Assembly (NCBI GenBank): GCA_023052935.1
Contig: CM041295.1
Location: forward strand, 168,756,366 to 168,820,365
Length of the DNA stretch: 64,000 nucleotides
Origin: Piezodorus guildinii
Lineage: Eukaryota > Arthropoda > Insecta > Hemiptera > Pentatomidae
Direction of reading: 5' to 3'
The translations under genes and the position numbers were made by a program. The notes under the pieces are model-generated. The model saw nothing but the letters and a program-made list of their open reading frames with translations. It was not told where the DNA came from and did no database searches. The stretch's first letter is position 1. The number at the start of each line of letters is the position of its first letter. Positions 25,506 through 36,543 of the stretch are shown here, one piece after another.

Positions 25506-26224
25506 ATTTATGTATGGACTACCAAATAGATTTATGTATGGACTACCAAATAGATATGTATGGACTACCAAATAGATATGTATGGACTACCAAATAGATA
25601 TGTATGGACTACCAAATAGATTTATGTATGGACTACCAAATAGATTTATGTATGGACTACCAAATAGATATGTATGGACTATTAAATAGATATGTATGGA
25701 CTACAAAATAGATATGTATGGACTACCAAATAGATTTGTATGGATTACCAAATAGATATGTATGGACTACCAAATAGATATGTATGTACTACCAAATAGA
25801 TATGTATGGACTACCAAATAGATATGTATGGACTACCAAATAGATATGTATGCACTACCAAATAGATATGTATGCACTACCAAACAGATATGTATGGACT
25901 ACCAAATAGATATGTATGGACTACCAAATACATTTATGTATGGACTACCAAATAGATATGTATGGACTACCAAATAGATTTATGTATGGACTACCAAATA
26001 GATATGTATGGACTATTAAATAGATATGTATGGACTACCAAATAGATATGTATGCACTACCAAATAGATATGTATGGACTACCAAATAGATATGTATGCA
26101 CTACCAAATAGATATGTATGCACTACCAAATAGATATGTATGGACTACCAAATAGATATGTATGGACTACCAAATACATTTATGTATGGACTACCAAATA
26201 GATATGTATGGACTACCAAATAGA
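25506..26224 (+). repeat. Minisatellite, about 32 copies of a 22-24 bp unit
   Basis: The unit is tatgtatggactaccaaatag plus a, or a 24-bp variant with ttta in place of ta. I count 32 copies. Variants include ggactattaaat, gcactacc and caaatacattt. A block containing two gcactacc units, two normal units and one caaatacattt unit appears twice, 247 bp apart, so the array has expanded by multi-unit duplication. Confidence 0.97.
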
Positions 26225-27249
26225 AAAATACATTCCTTTATGCCTTAATTGAATTTATTAAGGGCGTTCAAGAAACTCAAACAGTAAAAAGATAAATACT
26301 TTTCAGTGTTTGGAACTATTTTCTAAACATCATATCTTCGTTCTTAACTCACTTAATGAGGATTGTGGTATGCAGCCAACCTTAATTTCGATTAAGACAG
26401 TTAGTTATTTGCAAATCCCGCCAACGGTAAGGTACCTGGCTGGTTAAGATCAAAAGTAGGAGGAAGAGACAAATTAATAGCCCAGATACATTTGGGACGA
26501 TTTAATATGTGAACTAGAAAAGACGGGGTATTCCATGAGTGCTTATTCTAGGCCTGCTCTCTCCATCTGTCTTTAAGAGCACGCGGTATTCCATGTGACG
26601 TCGGAAGGAGCAACATTCATTCCACCTTGCGCAATCCCAACTCATTGAGCCGACACCATCATCGCCTCTTCTAGGTCTCATTAACGGCAATCTAATTAAA
26701 AAATATTTATATTCCTTCGAATTAATGAAAGCTGAGCAGGTGGAAATTTCCTATAAACAACCGTAGGAAAAACGTTTCCTTTACTTTTCGACCAGCAGCA
26801 CTTATCGGAGAGACCTTATTAGTTAGTTTTTTTTTGTTTATTTTTAATCAAATTTTATTGAGTAAAATTACAATCTGTCCCAATTTGGACATCAATAGTA
26901 GTGTTGGAAGATATAATACATACTACATTCATACCATAATTAGTTAGTTAATTATTTTAGTATAGAAAATGATTTCAGGAAAAAAGACAGCTAACATACA
27001 GAGTTGTCGAAGGTAATGCAGAGTGAGAAAAAGGCTTAAACTTATAAATGATTTTCCCAGACAAAAATTGTAGTGTTGTTATTTATTGTAAACAGAATAA
27101 TGTAGCACGAATAGCAAACGATTTTTTTAAGAAGGCGGATATGTGGGAAGGTAAAGAAGTTGGGTCGTATTGCTTACTGAATGGACAGAGGAACAAGTGG
27201 TAATCATATCTCATATATGCTATTGAAAAATATTAATCATTATAATATT
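26225..27249. other. Unassigned DNA with a foldback-related block
   Basis: Around 26715-26835 the sequence resembles 30735-30845 (shared 'gatcagcag' and 'gagagacctt'-like blocks). A poly(T) patch at 26827 may mark the end of a minus-strand retroposed copy. No gene supported. Confidence 0.35.
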
Positions 27250-27420
27250 ATATTGAGGATGTATAGTCGACTGTAGAAACTATTATAACTGGAATAATCA
27301 GGAGTCAGTCATTTTTTAATTTTGCCAACGTTTCGGCTCAAGCTTTTGAGCCATAATCAGGGCTACAGACATCAGAACAAAAGAGATACATATTAATGTG
27401 ATAATGAAATTTTTTTGAAT
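27250..27420 (-). repeat. Penelope-like terminal repeat with hairpin motif
   Basis: Minus-strand sequence carries CCTGATTATGGCTCA, a short loop, TGAGCCGAAACGTTGGC (complement of 27323-27363), then an A+T-rich tail and gactgactcctgattatt, ending in cagtcgactatacatcct. The same layout occurs at 31190-31460 and 52195-52930. The GGCTCA/TGAGCC stem followed by GAAACGT resembles the hammerhead-bearing ends of Penelope-like elements. Here the core G of CTGATGA is replaced by T. Confidence 0.55.
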
Positions 27421-27794
27421 GTAGTGACAATGATAACATTTGAAATAAAACAGAAAATATACCAACATACTTAAATATTATAGATACGAATCATGATATG
27501 ATATGATAAACAATACGATGATGATAAGCATACAAACAAAACTTTATACTTTAATACAGAAGTAAAAGAAAATTATATATAACCGTACCATTACTGAGCC
27601 ATGTCCAAGCATAAACTGAGGAAAACCATAAACTTACTACTGTAAATAAAAACAAAACTGACATCACACTAAAGGGCATAGAATTTTACATCTAGCGAGT
27701 TTAAGCAAAATCTGCATGGCTATTTTTATAATAAATTTTAAAAATGAGGAAAGTATAAGTAGTAGCATTTCTGGTACATCAATTTTCGTGAAAA

Positions 27795-27928
27795 AGTTAC
27801 CATAACAGTTACCATAACAGTTAGCATAGCAGTTAGCATAGCAGTTACCATAGCAGTTAGCATAGCAGTTAGCATAGCAGTTACCATAGCAGTTAGCATA
27901 GCAGTTACCACAGCAGTTAGCATAGCAG
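27795..27928 (+). repeat. 12-bp tandem repeat, about 11 copies
   Basis: Repeats of gcagttagcata and gcagttaccata, with the first units carrying aacagttacc. Minus-strand frames across it are satellite artefacts. Confidence 0.95.
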
Positions 27929-27954
27929 GCATATACTTGAATAAGGAATAAATT

Positions 27955-28110
27955 GATATTCTGTTTCGTGTGACTTCTCATTGTCCAGCTCCACTTAGCA
28001 CACACACATGTGGCGAGACTTGGCCGTGTGGACTCAGTGGAACTTAAAACGTTTTTACCGTTAATAACTCGAATGAACTTCATGATTTGCAATTTGGCGA
28101 TTTGACGAGG
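27955..28110 (+). repeat. MITE-A right-half fragment
   Basis: Holds the 'gacttggccgtgtggactca' block and the 'aacttaaaacg..ttaccgttaataactcgaat' run that precede the right terminus in other MITE-A copies. It ends just before the RTE element begins. Confidence 0.55.
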
Positions 28111-28182
28111 TGTCATTTATGTTTAATAAATTTCTGTTCGACCGATTTAGGAGTTTATCGCTTTGGGAGTTTTAGTTTAAAC

Positions 28183-29850
28183 ACAAAAAGCCAATTCGGA
28201 ATATAAAGGATGAAAGTGGCAACGTAATGACTGCCCCAGATGATATCTTAGAACGGTGGAGGCGCCACTACCAAGATCTCTTCTCTGAAGAATATGGTAC
28301 ACCAGGGCTGCATGCACAACCTGCAACACAGGAGAATCTAGAGCCTATAGAAGAAGACGAGGTGGAATATGCTCTCGAAAATATAAAAATAAACAAAGCA
28401 GCAGGGAGAGATGGAATTTCATCTGAATTCCTGAAATTTGGCGGTGAAGAGCTCAAAAAAGCACTCCAAGGACTATTCCAAACTGTATGGGATAATAGAT
28501 TCGGAATATAGCGCTGTAGTCCCCATACATAAGAAAGGCTCCTCAACCGTATGCGAGAATTACAGACCAATTAGCTTGCTGTTCGTAGCATATAAAATGT
28601 ACACCTCTATCCTTGAGAGAAGATTGAGAGGTATTGTGGAAAATCAACTCGAAGAGGAGCAGGCGGGCTTCCGCCCGGGAAGACACACACAGGACCATAT
28701 TTTTGTGGTTAGGAAAATTTCCGAAAAGGTATGAAACAGAAATAAAAGTATCTATGTGGCTTTCCTGGATCTCAAAGCTACGTTCGATTCTGTGGCTAGA
28801 TATGAAATATGGAATTCTCTTGCTACAAAGAATGTACCATCAGATTTGATGCAGGATATTCAATCAACATACAGAAAAGTAAAGGGAGTAGTCAGAATCA
28901 ATGGTAGAGAATCCAAATCATATTCTGTTGATAGAGGAGTCAGACAGGGAGACAGTCTAAGCCCTCTCCTATTCTTGATTCTGATGGACGAGATCCATAA
29001 AGTCTGTAAGCGAAGAACGGCATGGACTGAAATAGGAAAATGGAAGATGCAGACAGTTCTGGTGAAATGCCTCCTGTATGCCGATGACATTGTTCTATTA
29101 GCGGACAAAAGAGAAAAGCTGCAACAAGCTCTGGTGGAATGGGAGGCAGAACTATTGCTTAAGAGAATGTCCATCAACGACTCTAAAAGTAAGATTCTGG
29201 TTCTCTCACGGAATGAAGAAGAAAATATTGAAATGGTATGCAATGGGAAGATCCTAGAAGTGGTAAATGAATTCAACTACCTGGGAACCATTATAGACAG
29301 GTCTGGCAGAATGGACCAAGAGATAGGGAATAGGATCAATAAAGCGAACCAGGTGTACTACCAGATCAACAATAGTATAATAGGACACCGTGAAGTAGGG
29401 CGAGATGCTAAGATGCACATCTATAAAGTCATTTACCTACCAGTGCATACATATGGAAGCGAGAGCTGGGTGATGCTCGAAAAACATATCAGCCGAAACG
29501 CTGCTGCTGAAATGAAATTTTTACGTAGAGCAGCGGGAAAGACAAGGCGAGATTGTGTCCGGAACAATAGAATCAGAGAGCAACTCGAGGTACCACCATT
29601 GAAGACGATAATGGAAAACAGGCAATTAAAATGGTTTGGACATGTCTGCCGCATGGACGAAATAAGGGAATCCAGAAGGACACAGACCTACAGGAAGAAG
29701 ACCACGTGGCCGACCTAGAATTTCCTATCAGGACATGGTCCAGAGGTTTAGGAGTAACAGGGGCAAGACACTTGTAGAAATGAAACGACTCAGCGGAGAC
29801 CGGGATAACTGGCAGCGCTGGTTCGAGGCCCCTCTACGCCAATAATGGCT
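28183..29850 (+). pseudogene. RTE reverse transcriptase, three frames, catalytic core intact
   Basis: RT of the endonuclease/reverse-transcriptase type common in insects. First frame (to 28511): ERWRRHYQDLFSEE and KAAGRDGISSEFLKFGGEEL, ending at a TAG. Second frame (about 28490-28734): AVVPIHKKGSSTVCENYRPI and QAGFRPGRHTQDHIF. Third frame (from about 28740, ATG at 28756): FLDLKATFDSV (first catalytic Asp), GVRQGDSLSPLLF, YADD at residues 108-111 (29077-29088), NYLGTIIDRSGRM and RQLKWFGHVCRMDE. Past the stop at 29718 the C-terminal tail SYQDMVQRF and WQRWFEAPL continues in a shifted frame. Frameshifts near 28490, 28735 and 29690 make it non-functional. The third frame is long and well kept, which suggests a fairly young copy. 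Confidence 0.85.
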
Positions 29851-29876
29851 CGAACAGGAAGATAAAGAAAAAGAAG
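28183..29876 (+). mobile_element. RTE-like LINE, 5'-truncated
   Basis: Non-LTR element with the RT and C-terminal part of its single ORF and a short 3' end. It starts abruptly at about 28183 inside the linker before RT, so the AP endonuclease is absent. The coding part stays recognisable to about 29850 and the element ends in 'aaagaaaaagaagatga'. The minus-strand fragment at 48245-48530 ends in the same aagaagatga, which supports this as the 3' end. Confidence 0.85.
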
Positions 29877-30480
29877 ATGAGTTTTAGTTTTAAAACGTAT
29901 ATCCATTATTTTATTTAATCATCGGCAGAAATGAAAAAAATCGAAATTGGTCAAGTTTATATGTTTGTTATTTAAAAGTAAATTTTAGATAATAGAACGT
30001 TTAATTCTCCCATATAAAGAAAATTTGATCGCAATGTATGTTTTCAAAAACTACAGAAACAACAAATATTCATAAATTGGTCGGCTCATTACTATTTTAT
30101 GTTTCAAAAAAACTATTAAAAAAATACATTTTAAAATTTAAATTAAGTTTCCATAGGCATCCCTTGAGTTTGCAGTGACCCACCTGTTTTCATCAAATAC
30201 TATGGAATTTGAAATAATTAATAACATTGATAGTTTTTAGATTTGTAACATATTAGAATGCATAAATGTATGTTAACAACATAGTAATAAATCGGTACGT
30301 AATATTATTACTAAAATCTTGGGCAATAAAGGAAAGAATATAAATTGCACAATCCTGTATGACGGAGGCAACATTTAACTATCATAACCTCCCTCTTTAC
30401 CAATAACATATCTTCATAAGTCTATTGGCTAACAACAAAATTATATTGAATTATACGATTTAGTTCATTTCATATTAACT
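29877..30480. other. Unassigned DNA
   Basis: A+T-rich, no open frame of note. Confidence 0.4.
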
Positions 30481-30845
30481 TTTCTAAAATGTTGATCTTT
30501 TTAACGGTATATTATACGTCTATATTACTACTTATATTTCAGGAACAATGTTTTGCTGACTTGGTTGCAGAAAATTTATTTTTTCCGTTTAAGAAATTGC
30601 TAAATGCCAATGTATTTTACTTTTAAACCTTCAGGAAAAAATATCTTACACTATCGTAAAAGCCGTATCAATATCCGTCCAGCGGTTTAAAAGGAGTTTG
30701 TGGAAACCAAAAATCTTGTTAGCATTATATATATCTTGGAATAAATGAGTGATGAGCAGCTGAAAATGTTCTTTAAACAAAGTTTTTATTCCTCTCCGAT
30801 CAACAGCAGTTATTAGAGATACCTTTTTAATTACCTTATAATGAT
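30481..30845 (+). repeat. MITE-A and foldback-related fragments
   Basis: A MITE-A block (aacggtatattatacg, 30510) is followed by sequence like the foldback arm (cttttaaaccttcaggaaa near 30630, then gccgtatcaatatccgtcc near 30661). Confidence 0.5.
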
Positions 30846-31189
30846 TACAACCATACCTTGATTTATATTATATAAAAAACAAATATTGAAAAAGGAACTA
30901 TAACAGCAGAATATATTAAATCATGGTAAAAATGTAATAGGGAACCCGCCGTTCACAACTGCAATGTGGGTTCTTGTCCCGTCGCTGTAAAGGCGCACAC
31001 TAGCTTCAATGTATAACCACTCAAATCATTATTTCTCATGTATTTTCATCTTGAAAATTTTATGTTTTAAAAACCATTTAACGGAAATAAGCCAACTATG
31101 GTACACGAGAATCTAAACAAAAGAGACATATGGTTTTAACATTTATGTTTATCAAATTTTCATCTCAGCCTAGAATTTCAATAATATTA
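30846..31189. other. Unassigned DNA, possible tRNA-like patch
   Basis: A GC-richer patch at 30943-31010 has a weak box B-like 'gggttcttgtccc', but no convincing box A, so no RNA gene is called. Confidence 0.3.
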
Positions 31190-31460
31190 AGGATGTATAG
31201 TCGACTGTAGAAATTGTCATAGGTAGAAATAATCGGGAGTCAGTCTTTTTTAATATTTTAATTTTGCCGACGTTTCGGCTCAAACTTGTGAGCCATCATC
31301 AGGGCATTACTGAGCTAAGTTTATGCTTGACTCAGCATAAACTCAGTTTATGATCGACATGGCTCACTAATGCCCTGATGATGGCTCACACGTTTGAGCC
31401 GAAACGTCGACAAAGCTACAATATTAAAAAAGACTGACTCCCAATTATGTCTACCTATAA
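31190..31460. repeat. Palindromic pair of Penelope-like hairpin motifs
   Basis: Two copies face each other: a minus-strand motif (complement of 31266-31305) and a plus-strand motif (31371-31411). Both have GCCCTGATGATGGCTCA, a loop, TGAGCCGAAACGTCG. The flanks are mirrored as well: 'agtcagtcttttttaatatt' at 31231 and 'aatattaaaaaagactgact' at 31420. The centre (31306-31345) is itself a hairpin, with aagtttatgctt and gcataaact. The arms are about 80 bp each. Confidence 0.8.
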
Positions 31461-32098
31461 TTATAATAATATTTTATTCAAATAGGTATTTACAGAAATT
31501 TTTATATTCCAAGTATGAAGTCAACGGCTTTAGGAAGTCTGCCGTTATTTAGCGCTCTGAAAGAAACTATTTACAAAGTAAAATTAATAATCAATTCAAT
31601 ACCATTAATTAACTACAAAATAAAATACAATTAAATATAACAGATTCTTTGGAATAGAAACTAAATTATTATTTTATCGATTTCAGACCACGTACCTACA
31701 ATCATTCAATATATGTACGGTGCAGAAACAACTGAGTTTACAAGTATGGAGTAGTTGTTAAAAATATAATAAAAAATCTTAATGAATATATATGGCCCTA
31801 TGAAAATAGAGGGGAAATACGGACTGAGGAATAATTGTTGTATTGTACAGGAAGATATAAAGACAGCACTGAGAAAAAGGAAGAGTGAGATTTTATGGTC
31901 ATTTCTTGAGGATGGACGGAAATAGATTAATCAAGAAAATCTTTAATAACGTTCTAGGACTCGAGAATATAAAGGGGTATCCGGAACACATAAAAAGCGA
32001 AACAACCAAACTAAAAATAACGAGGGAGCTTTGCAGGGATAGACTCGAATTGATGATATGAGAGCCCTTGCAGAAGAAGAGTTGCATAAAGGACTAAG
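31461..32098. other. Unassigned DNA
   Basis: No feature supported. Around 31910-32090 one plus-strand reading is K/R/E-rich and might be a relic of an element, but no family was recognised. Confidence 0.35.
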
Positions 32099-32102
32099 TG
32101 AT

Positions 32103-32138
<36 letters not shown>

Positions 32139-32194
32139 ATAACCTGGTCAAGAGTTGGACTATATGGAAATATATATATATATATATATATATA
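32099..32194. repeat. Two (AT)n microsatellite tracts
   Basis: AT tracts at about 32099-32137 and 32169-32194, the second touching the 5' end of the following LINE fragment. Confidence 0.95.
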
Positions 32195-32945
32195 TGGATT
32201 GGGATCTCCAGGGACACTTCTATTCCATCATGAAGAGTTGAAGTGGCTTTACTTTTCCTACCGTCGCAAGTACTTCCTAGCTTCCTTCCTCTATCAAGTT
32301 ATCCGATCCCGCCGTCCATCATACATCTTTGATCTCTCATTATTCAAATCCTTAATCCATTCCCGCGAAACCCGTATGTGCCCTACTGATTTGTATATTA
32401 CGCCGCATCGAACCGCTGCTATCGACAGATCTTCTTCCATAGGGACCTCTATTCCTTCTGATATTCGTAATTCTACTACCCTTCCGACTTTAAAATCACA
32501 TCTATTCCATTATTTCCTGTCCATTCAATTTCCAAATAATCCTGATTGATCCAGTTTCCATGAAAATATGTAAACAGAAAAAGTTATAGAAGTGTTTCTT
32601 AATTTTTTATTGTTTTTTTTTAAAATAAGTAATAATTATATTTTATTTTTTAGTCTAGCCTACGTATGGGAACATGATAATTATTTATTTCTTATATTCT
32701 TTAATCATCACGTATATTTCTTACAAATATTTCCACTGCCATTAGTTTTGGAAGATATGTATTGGTATATATATATATATATATATTTGCCATTTGTCTT
32801 ATTGTTTACTTATTTTTATTCACTGTATATTTCTTATCTTTCTTTTTTTAATCTTACTCTAAGACAGTAAATCTCACATTATTGTATTTTGTACTATTCT
32901 AAAGGGACTTGTCCCAGGATAAAAAAAGATATTATTATTATTATT
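32195..32945 (+). mobile_element. CR1/L2-like LINE 3' end
   Basis: 5'-truncated copy that keeps the last part of the ORF (to the stop at about 32549) and a 3' UTR. The 3' terminus has a hairpin GGGAC-tt-GTCCC at 32904-32915, then AGGATAAA, then (ATT)n. The coding part has the C-terminal pattern RTAAIDRSSSIGTSIPSDIR and TLPTLKSHLFHYFL, parallel to the tail of the minus-strand element at 21435-23400. It is probably the same family or a close relative. Confidence 0.75.
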
Positions 32946-33419
32946 TTAGAATTCCGCACTTGCTCAGCTTTCGCTGGTAATTTTCACCTACCTGGACTCA
33001 ATGAGTCATGTTCCTTTTCTTTTCGGAGACAGTTTTTAGAAGATTATCATCCGATGGGACACCTATCTCAATAATCTATGCCAGTTTTCTATTTTTGTCA
33101 ATAACTAAAGTCTAATGTCAACAACTAGGCGAATAAATCACCTAAATTATAGAAATATTCAGTTTAAAAAACATATGTTAAGGGTGTGTTAAATGGTATG
33201 AGCCTATTTAAAAAATCTTAATAATACGGGGCATATTTTTTTAAAGTGTGTTTGCCTTAAAATCAACATTTAATTTTAATTAATTTAATAATTAATAAGA
33301 AAATTTAGTATTTTTTTTTTTAATTTAAGAAAATTTCCTAAATTTTTGAAAAAAGGCTGAGTTTAAAACGAACACGTTTTAAAGAACGAAGAAGAAGAAG
33401 AAGAGAAGAACGAAGAAGA
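32946..33419. other. Unassigned DNA with (GAA)n patch
   Basis: A purine-rich GAA/GAAC patch lies at about 33386-33421. No gene seen. Confidence 0.4.
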
Positions 33420-34060
33420 AAATGAACACGTTTTTCAGACACAGTCCGGTATCCAGGCTTCCTTCTGGACAAAAGACTAACCAGGAACCACATATTAGAC
33501 TTAAACGACAGGAAATTACCTGACGATTTGGCCAATTATACGGACTGTTAAACAGAAAATCTAAACTTTCAGAACATAAATTTGATTATTATGCAAAAAT
33601 AATATAAATCTATGAGCACATATTCCATAATCAAGATGAGTAACATAAGGGACATTAAGGTCTTTATGGATAAGTTTATTCGTTTCAAATTAGGTAAAGG
33701 GGCGATCCAATGGTAAACCAAATTAATTAAACTAAATAAATTGAAGCTTTGTAAATGGCGATTGATATTATTCTAGTTCTGTTGACAATGCTTTTGTAGT
33801 TAATAGCAAGGTTTGGCCGTTTTTATAGTAAATGTTAAGGTGGTCCAAAACGTAGTCTTAGTTGACAAACGCTCAGATCTTCCACTCAATTACAAGAAGC
33901 TCATATACATAACTATCATAATATCAATCTTGACTTACGGTGAACGGAAAAACTCATCCATAAAGACCTTAATGTCCCTTATGTTACTCACCTTGTTTAT
34001 GGAATATGTGCTCATAGATTTATATTATTTTTGCATAGTAATTATATTTATATGGTTCCG
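33420..34060. pseudogene. Rearranged Jockey ORF2 fragments with an inverted copy
   Basis: A plus-strand piece (33440-33570) matches the segment 'ggtatccaggcttccttctg' and 'cttaaacgacaggaaa' of Jockey ORF2. It is followed by a minus-strand piece (33577-33690) and then plus-strand pieces (about 33858-34055). The minus-strand piece is the reverse complement of 33935-34055: both contain the run equivalent to HKDLNVPYVTHL, and they keep about 75 bp of near identity. The frame is broken throughout. The layout suggests inversion during insertion or a later inverted duplication. Confidence 0.75.
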
Positions 34061-34379
34061 CTATTTTTAAACGAAGGAGATACCCAAAATATACACAAAC
34101 GTCATGTCGATTGTTTACTTCTATAATTTAATTTTTCAATGTTTTCTTCCTTAACTCGGACTTTGAAGAAACTTTCTCAAATTTAAACATAAAAAAAAAC
34201 ACTAAATTTTCTTAATATCACTTTTTTATTTTATTTTATTTTTTTAGTTTATTGAGATATATTACGATTTGTTTCAAATGAACTATAGTAATAGTAAGAG
34301 ACCACATTCATACAATATATAAAGAAAATAATGATAAAGTCAAATCCCTAATAAAAAAAAAAAAAAGAGGGGAAAAAAT
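34061..34379. other. Unassigned DNA
   Basis: Low-complexity T-rich and A-rich runs near 34220-34360, no gene. Confidence 0.4.
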
Positions 34380-34893
34380 GTAACTAGAAAAACGCTCAAA
34401 TGTTCCACTTAACTAAAAAAAGGCTCATCTACATGACAATCATAAGGCCTAGATGGACTTAAGTATTAGAGGTATAGGACTCTTCTAATTCAACAATACT
34501 TCTTGTATCCATTCCTCACACCCTGATCTCATATTCAAAATCCTCATTGCTCCACTCATTACTCCCTTCCCCTTAAAGACTTTAATGTTCCATATCTCGA
34601 TGATTTATCCCGAACCAGCTACCACTCCTTTCATGGCAAACTCTATTTCCACTTTAAACCGCTGTTTTTAATCCTTGCGTCCTCTCTACAATTGATGATC
34701 TTTGGAGGCGTCTGAAAAGAAAATGGCCCCGAGACCTTCTAATATAGAATATTTTCAGGGTGTTGCGAATGGATGGTTTCTCTACATGTGTGTCATGTCT
34801 TCGCATAGTTATACTCACATTTACTTAATGTATTATTGATACAGTTGTATATAGTATTGTTGTGTATTGCAATAAATATATATTTTTTTTAAA
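34380..34893 (+). pseudogene. Jockey ORF2 3' end with 3' UTR
   Basis: Starts in the segment equivalent to DKRSNVPLN and runs through 'acatgacaatcataaggcct', 'cataaagac'-like and 'aagaaaatggccccgagacc' blocks, then a 3' UTR ending 'gtattgcaataaatatata' at about 34878. Frames are broken. Same family as 38181-42368, 5'-truncated. Confidence 0.8.
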
Positions 34894-35369
34894 TGTTCGG
34901 TAATTATTTTAAAATCATTTCTGGTATATTTTCTCTTTTTCTGAGTTAGCCTCTTACTTAAGTTATTGTTATTAATTTTTTTAATTATTAACTACTTGAT
35001 TTTACGTCTTGGAAGCTTTCGAATATCGAAAATTTTGGAAAATAAATGTAAAATTCCTTTGTTTTGTAGACATTTTTGATTAATGAGGACAGAAGGAGGG
35101 GATGGGACTAGAAGAGGTAAAGACCAGAGGCGGACTGGTCCAATGCCAACCTAGCGCGGGTAATATTAGCTCCGGCACGTGGCTACCACGCTACCGCCTA
35201 CGCCATACCTACCTTCTCCCGCACAAATTACTATTCCGCGGGAAAAAGCATTAAAATCCCATTTTGTTATCATTTAAAAGATACTTAAATGATTGTTATA
35301 ATAAATAAAACATTTATTAAAAAAAATAAAAATAACAATATTTTTGTACATATGATTCTGGATGGTCCT

Positions 35370-35765
35370 CGCAATCAAAAACAGCTTCTGTTTCTTAACA
35401 AAAATCGTAAAATGATGCAAAATGCATGGTATAAATAGGCACATCTTATTTTTTGACTTAGGTGAAAAAGATTGCTGTAACATCTGAAGCATAAATGTAT
35501 TTTAAATATAGAATTTTATTTTTGTATGATTTTGGATTTTTGAGCTAGGGTTATCATTTACAGCCAAGGTTTTAATAAAATGTGTCTTGTGGTCCGCCGA
35601 TTTTGTTGAAAAAGTTGCTATAACATCTCAGGCATAAACGCTTCTAAAATATGAAACTTTAGTTTTTCGAGCTAGACTGGCCATATACACACGCACGGGC
35701 CTCTTTGCGGTACCCGCTAATTTGGACTCAGAGGAACGTAATTTCAACAGACAGCTATTCAGGAT
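35370..35765 (+). repeat. MITE-A fragments, partly duplicated
   Basis: Two successive copies of the block with 'gaaaaagttgctataacatc' (35473 and 35606), followed by the 'gctaatttggactcagagg' block at 35727. The duplicated order points to tandem or nested fragments. Confidence 0.55.
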
Positions 35766-36471
35766 CAGGTGATAGCCACAAAGTCTTACTGCAGTCATGT
35801 CTTGAAATTACAAAATACATCAGACAAATTTAGACTCTGTGTAAGCACTTATGAATCAATCCAGCACATCAATGGAGGGTACGGAATACCTTAAGAGGCA
35901 TGACGAAGTTGCAAAGATCTATCACATTAGTTATAAAAAGAATGTCGTTAAACGACTCTATACCGTATTATCAATACAAACCTAAAGACCTTATTCAAAA
36001 TGAAGGAATAAAATTGTATTGGAACCAGTCGTTCATAACTGATCACACAGTTATCCACAACCGGCCTGACATCGTTTTGTTTGACTCCAAGAAGAAAAAT
36101 GCTGAGCTAATTGATATAGCTGTCCCGAATGATGGCAACACGAACTCAGTCTGTGCAGAGGAAATTCGCAAGTATCAAGCTCTAGCAGCTGAGCTAAAGG
36201 AGCTGTACAGAATGGATAGTGTTATTGTGCGAACTATATTGTGATATCCAGCAATGGTCTAATACCAAAGTCTACTGTGGAAGGCACTGACCAACCACTC
36301 TATCTACAGCTGTTATGAATGAAGCTTAGAAAGCCGTACTGCTGAACACAGCGAGAATTGTTAGGAGTTTCCTAAACATACAATAATATCATTTGAATAA
36401 AAGCACCTGAAGTGGTTGGAGTTAATCTCCCCCTCTCCAGGAATAAATATAAAATAAATAATAATAATAAT

Positions 36472-36534
<63 letters not shown>
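35766..36534 (+). mobile_element. 3' end of RLE-type non-LTR element
   Basis: 5'-truncated element that begins at the edge of MITE-A sequence. It holds the end of the ORF, a short 3' UTR, and a tail of (AAT)n followed by a long (AT)n from about 36450 to 36534. The ORF end carries a restriction-like endonuclease, so this belongs to the R2/R4/NeSL side of the non-LTR elements, unlike the other LINEs in the window. Confidence 0.65.
35780..36240 (+). pseudogene. Restriction-like endonuclease domain remnant
   Basis: The endonuclease would nick the target to prime reverse transcription. An upstream frame has RLC..YESIQHINGG (remnant of the zinc-knuckle region) and TEYLKRHDEVAKIYHI. After a frameshift near 35960 a second frame (35900-36241) continues with PYYQYKPKDLI, GIKLYWNQSFITD, then RPD at residues 55-57 (36062-36070), 14 residues, and D72 (36112-36114) in AELIDIAVP, followed by EEIRKYQALAAELKELYRM. 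RPD-X(12-14)-D/E is the known catalytic pattern of this endonuclease fold. The frame then stops, while SSNGLIPKS continues out of frame. The catalytic residues are kept, but the ORF is broken and lacks the RT. Confidence 0.7.

Positions 36535-36543
<9 letters not shown>

Noticed and set aside
25506..26224. CRISPR array
   Set aside because: Units are contiguous 22-24 bp tandem repeats without unique spacers, in a eukaryotic context.
27800..27930. Repeat protein (MLTA repeats) on the minus strand
   Set aside because: Frame depends wholly on the 12-bp satellite.
27664..28116. 150-codon minus-strand frame with Cys/Asn/Tyr repeats
   Set aside because: Most of it is the translation of a 12-bp tandem repeat; the flanks are MITE-A and unassigned DNA.
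28860..29276. 138-codon minus-strand frame
   Set aside because: Antisense of the RTE reverse transcriptase.
35100..35240. Minus-strand tRNA-like patch (ggcggtagcgtggtagccacg)
   Set aside because: Box A-like sequence only; the box B position does not fit, so neither a tRNA nor a SINE is called.
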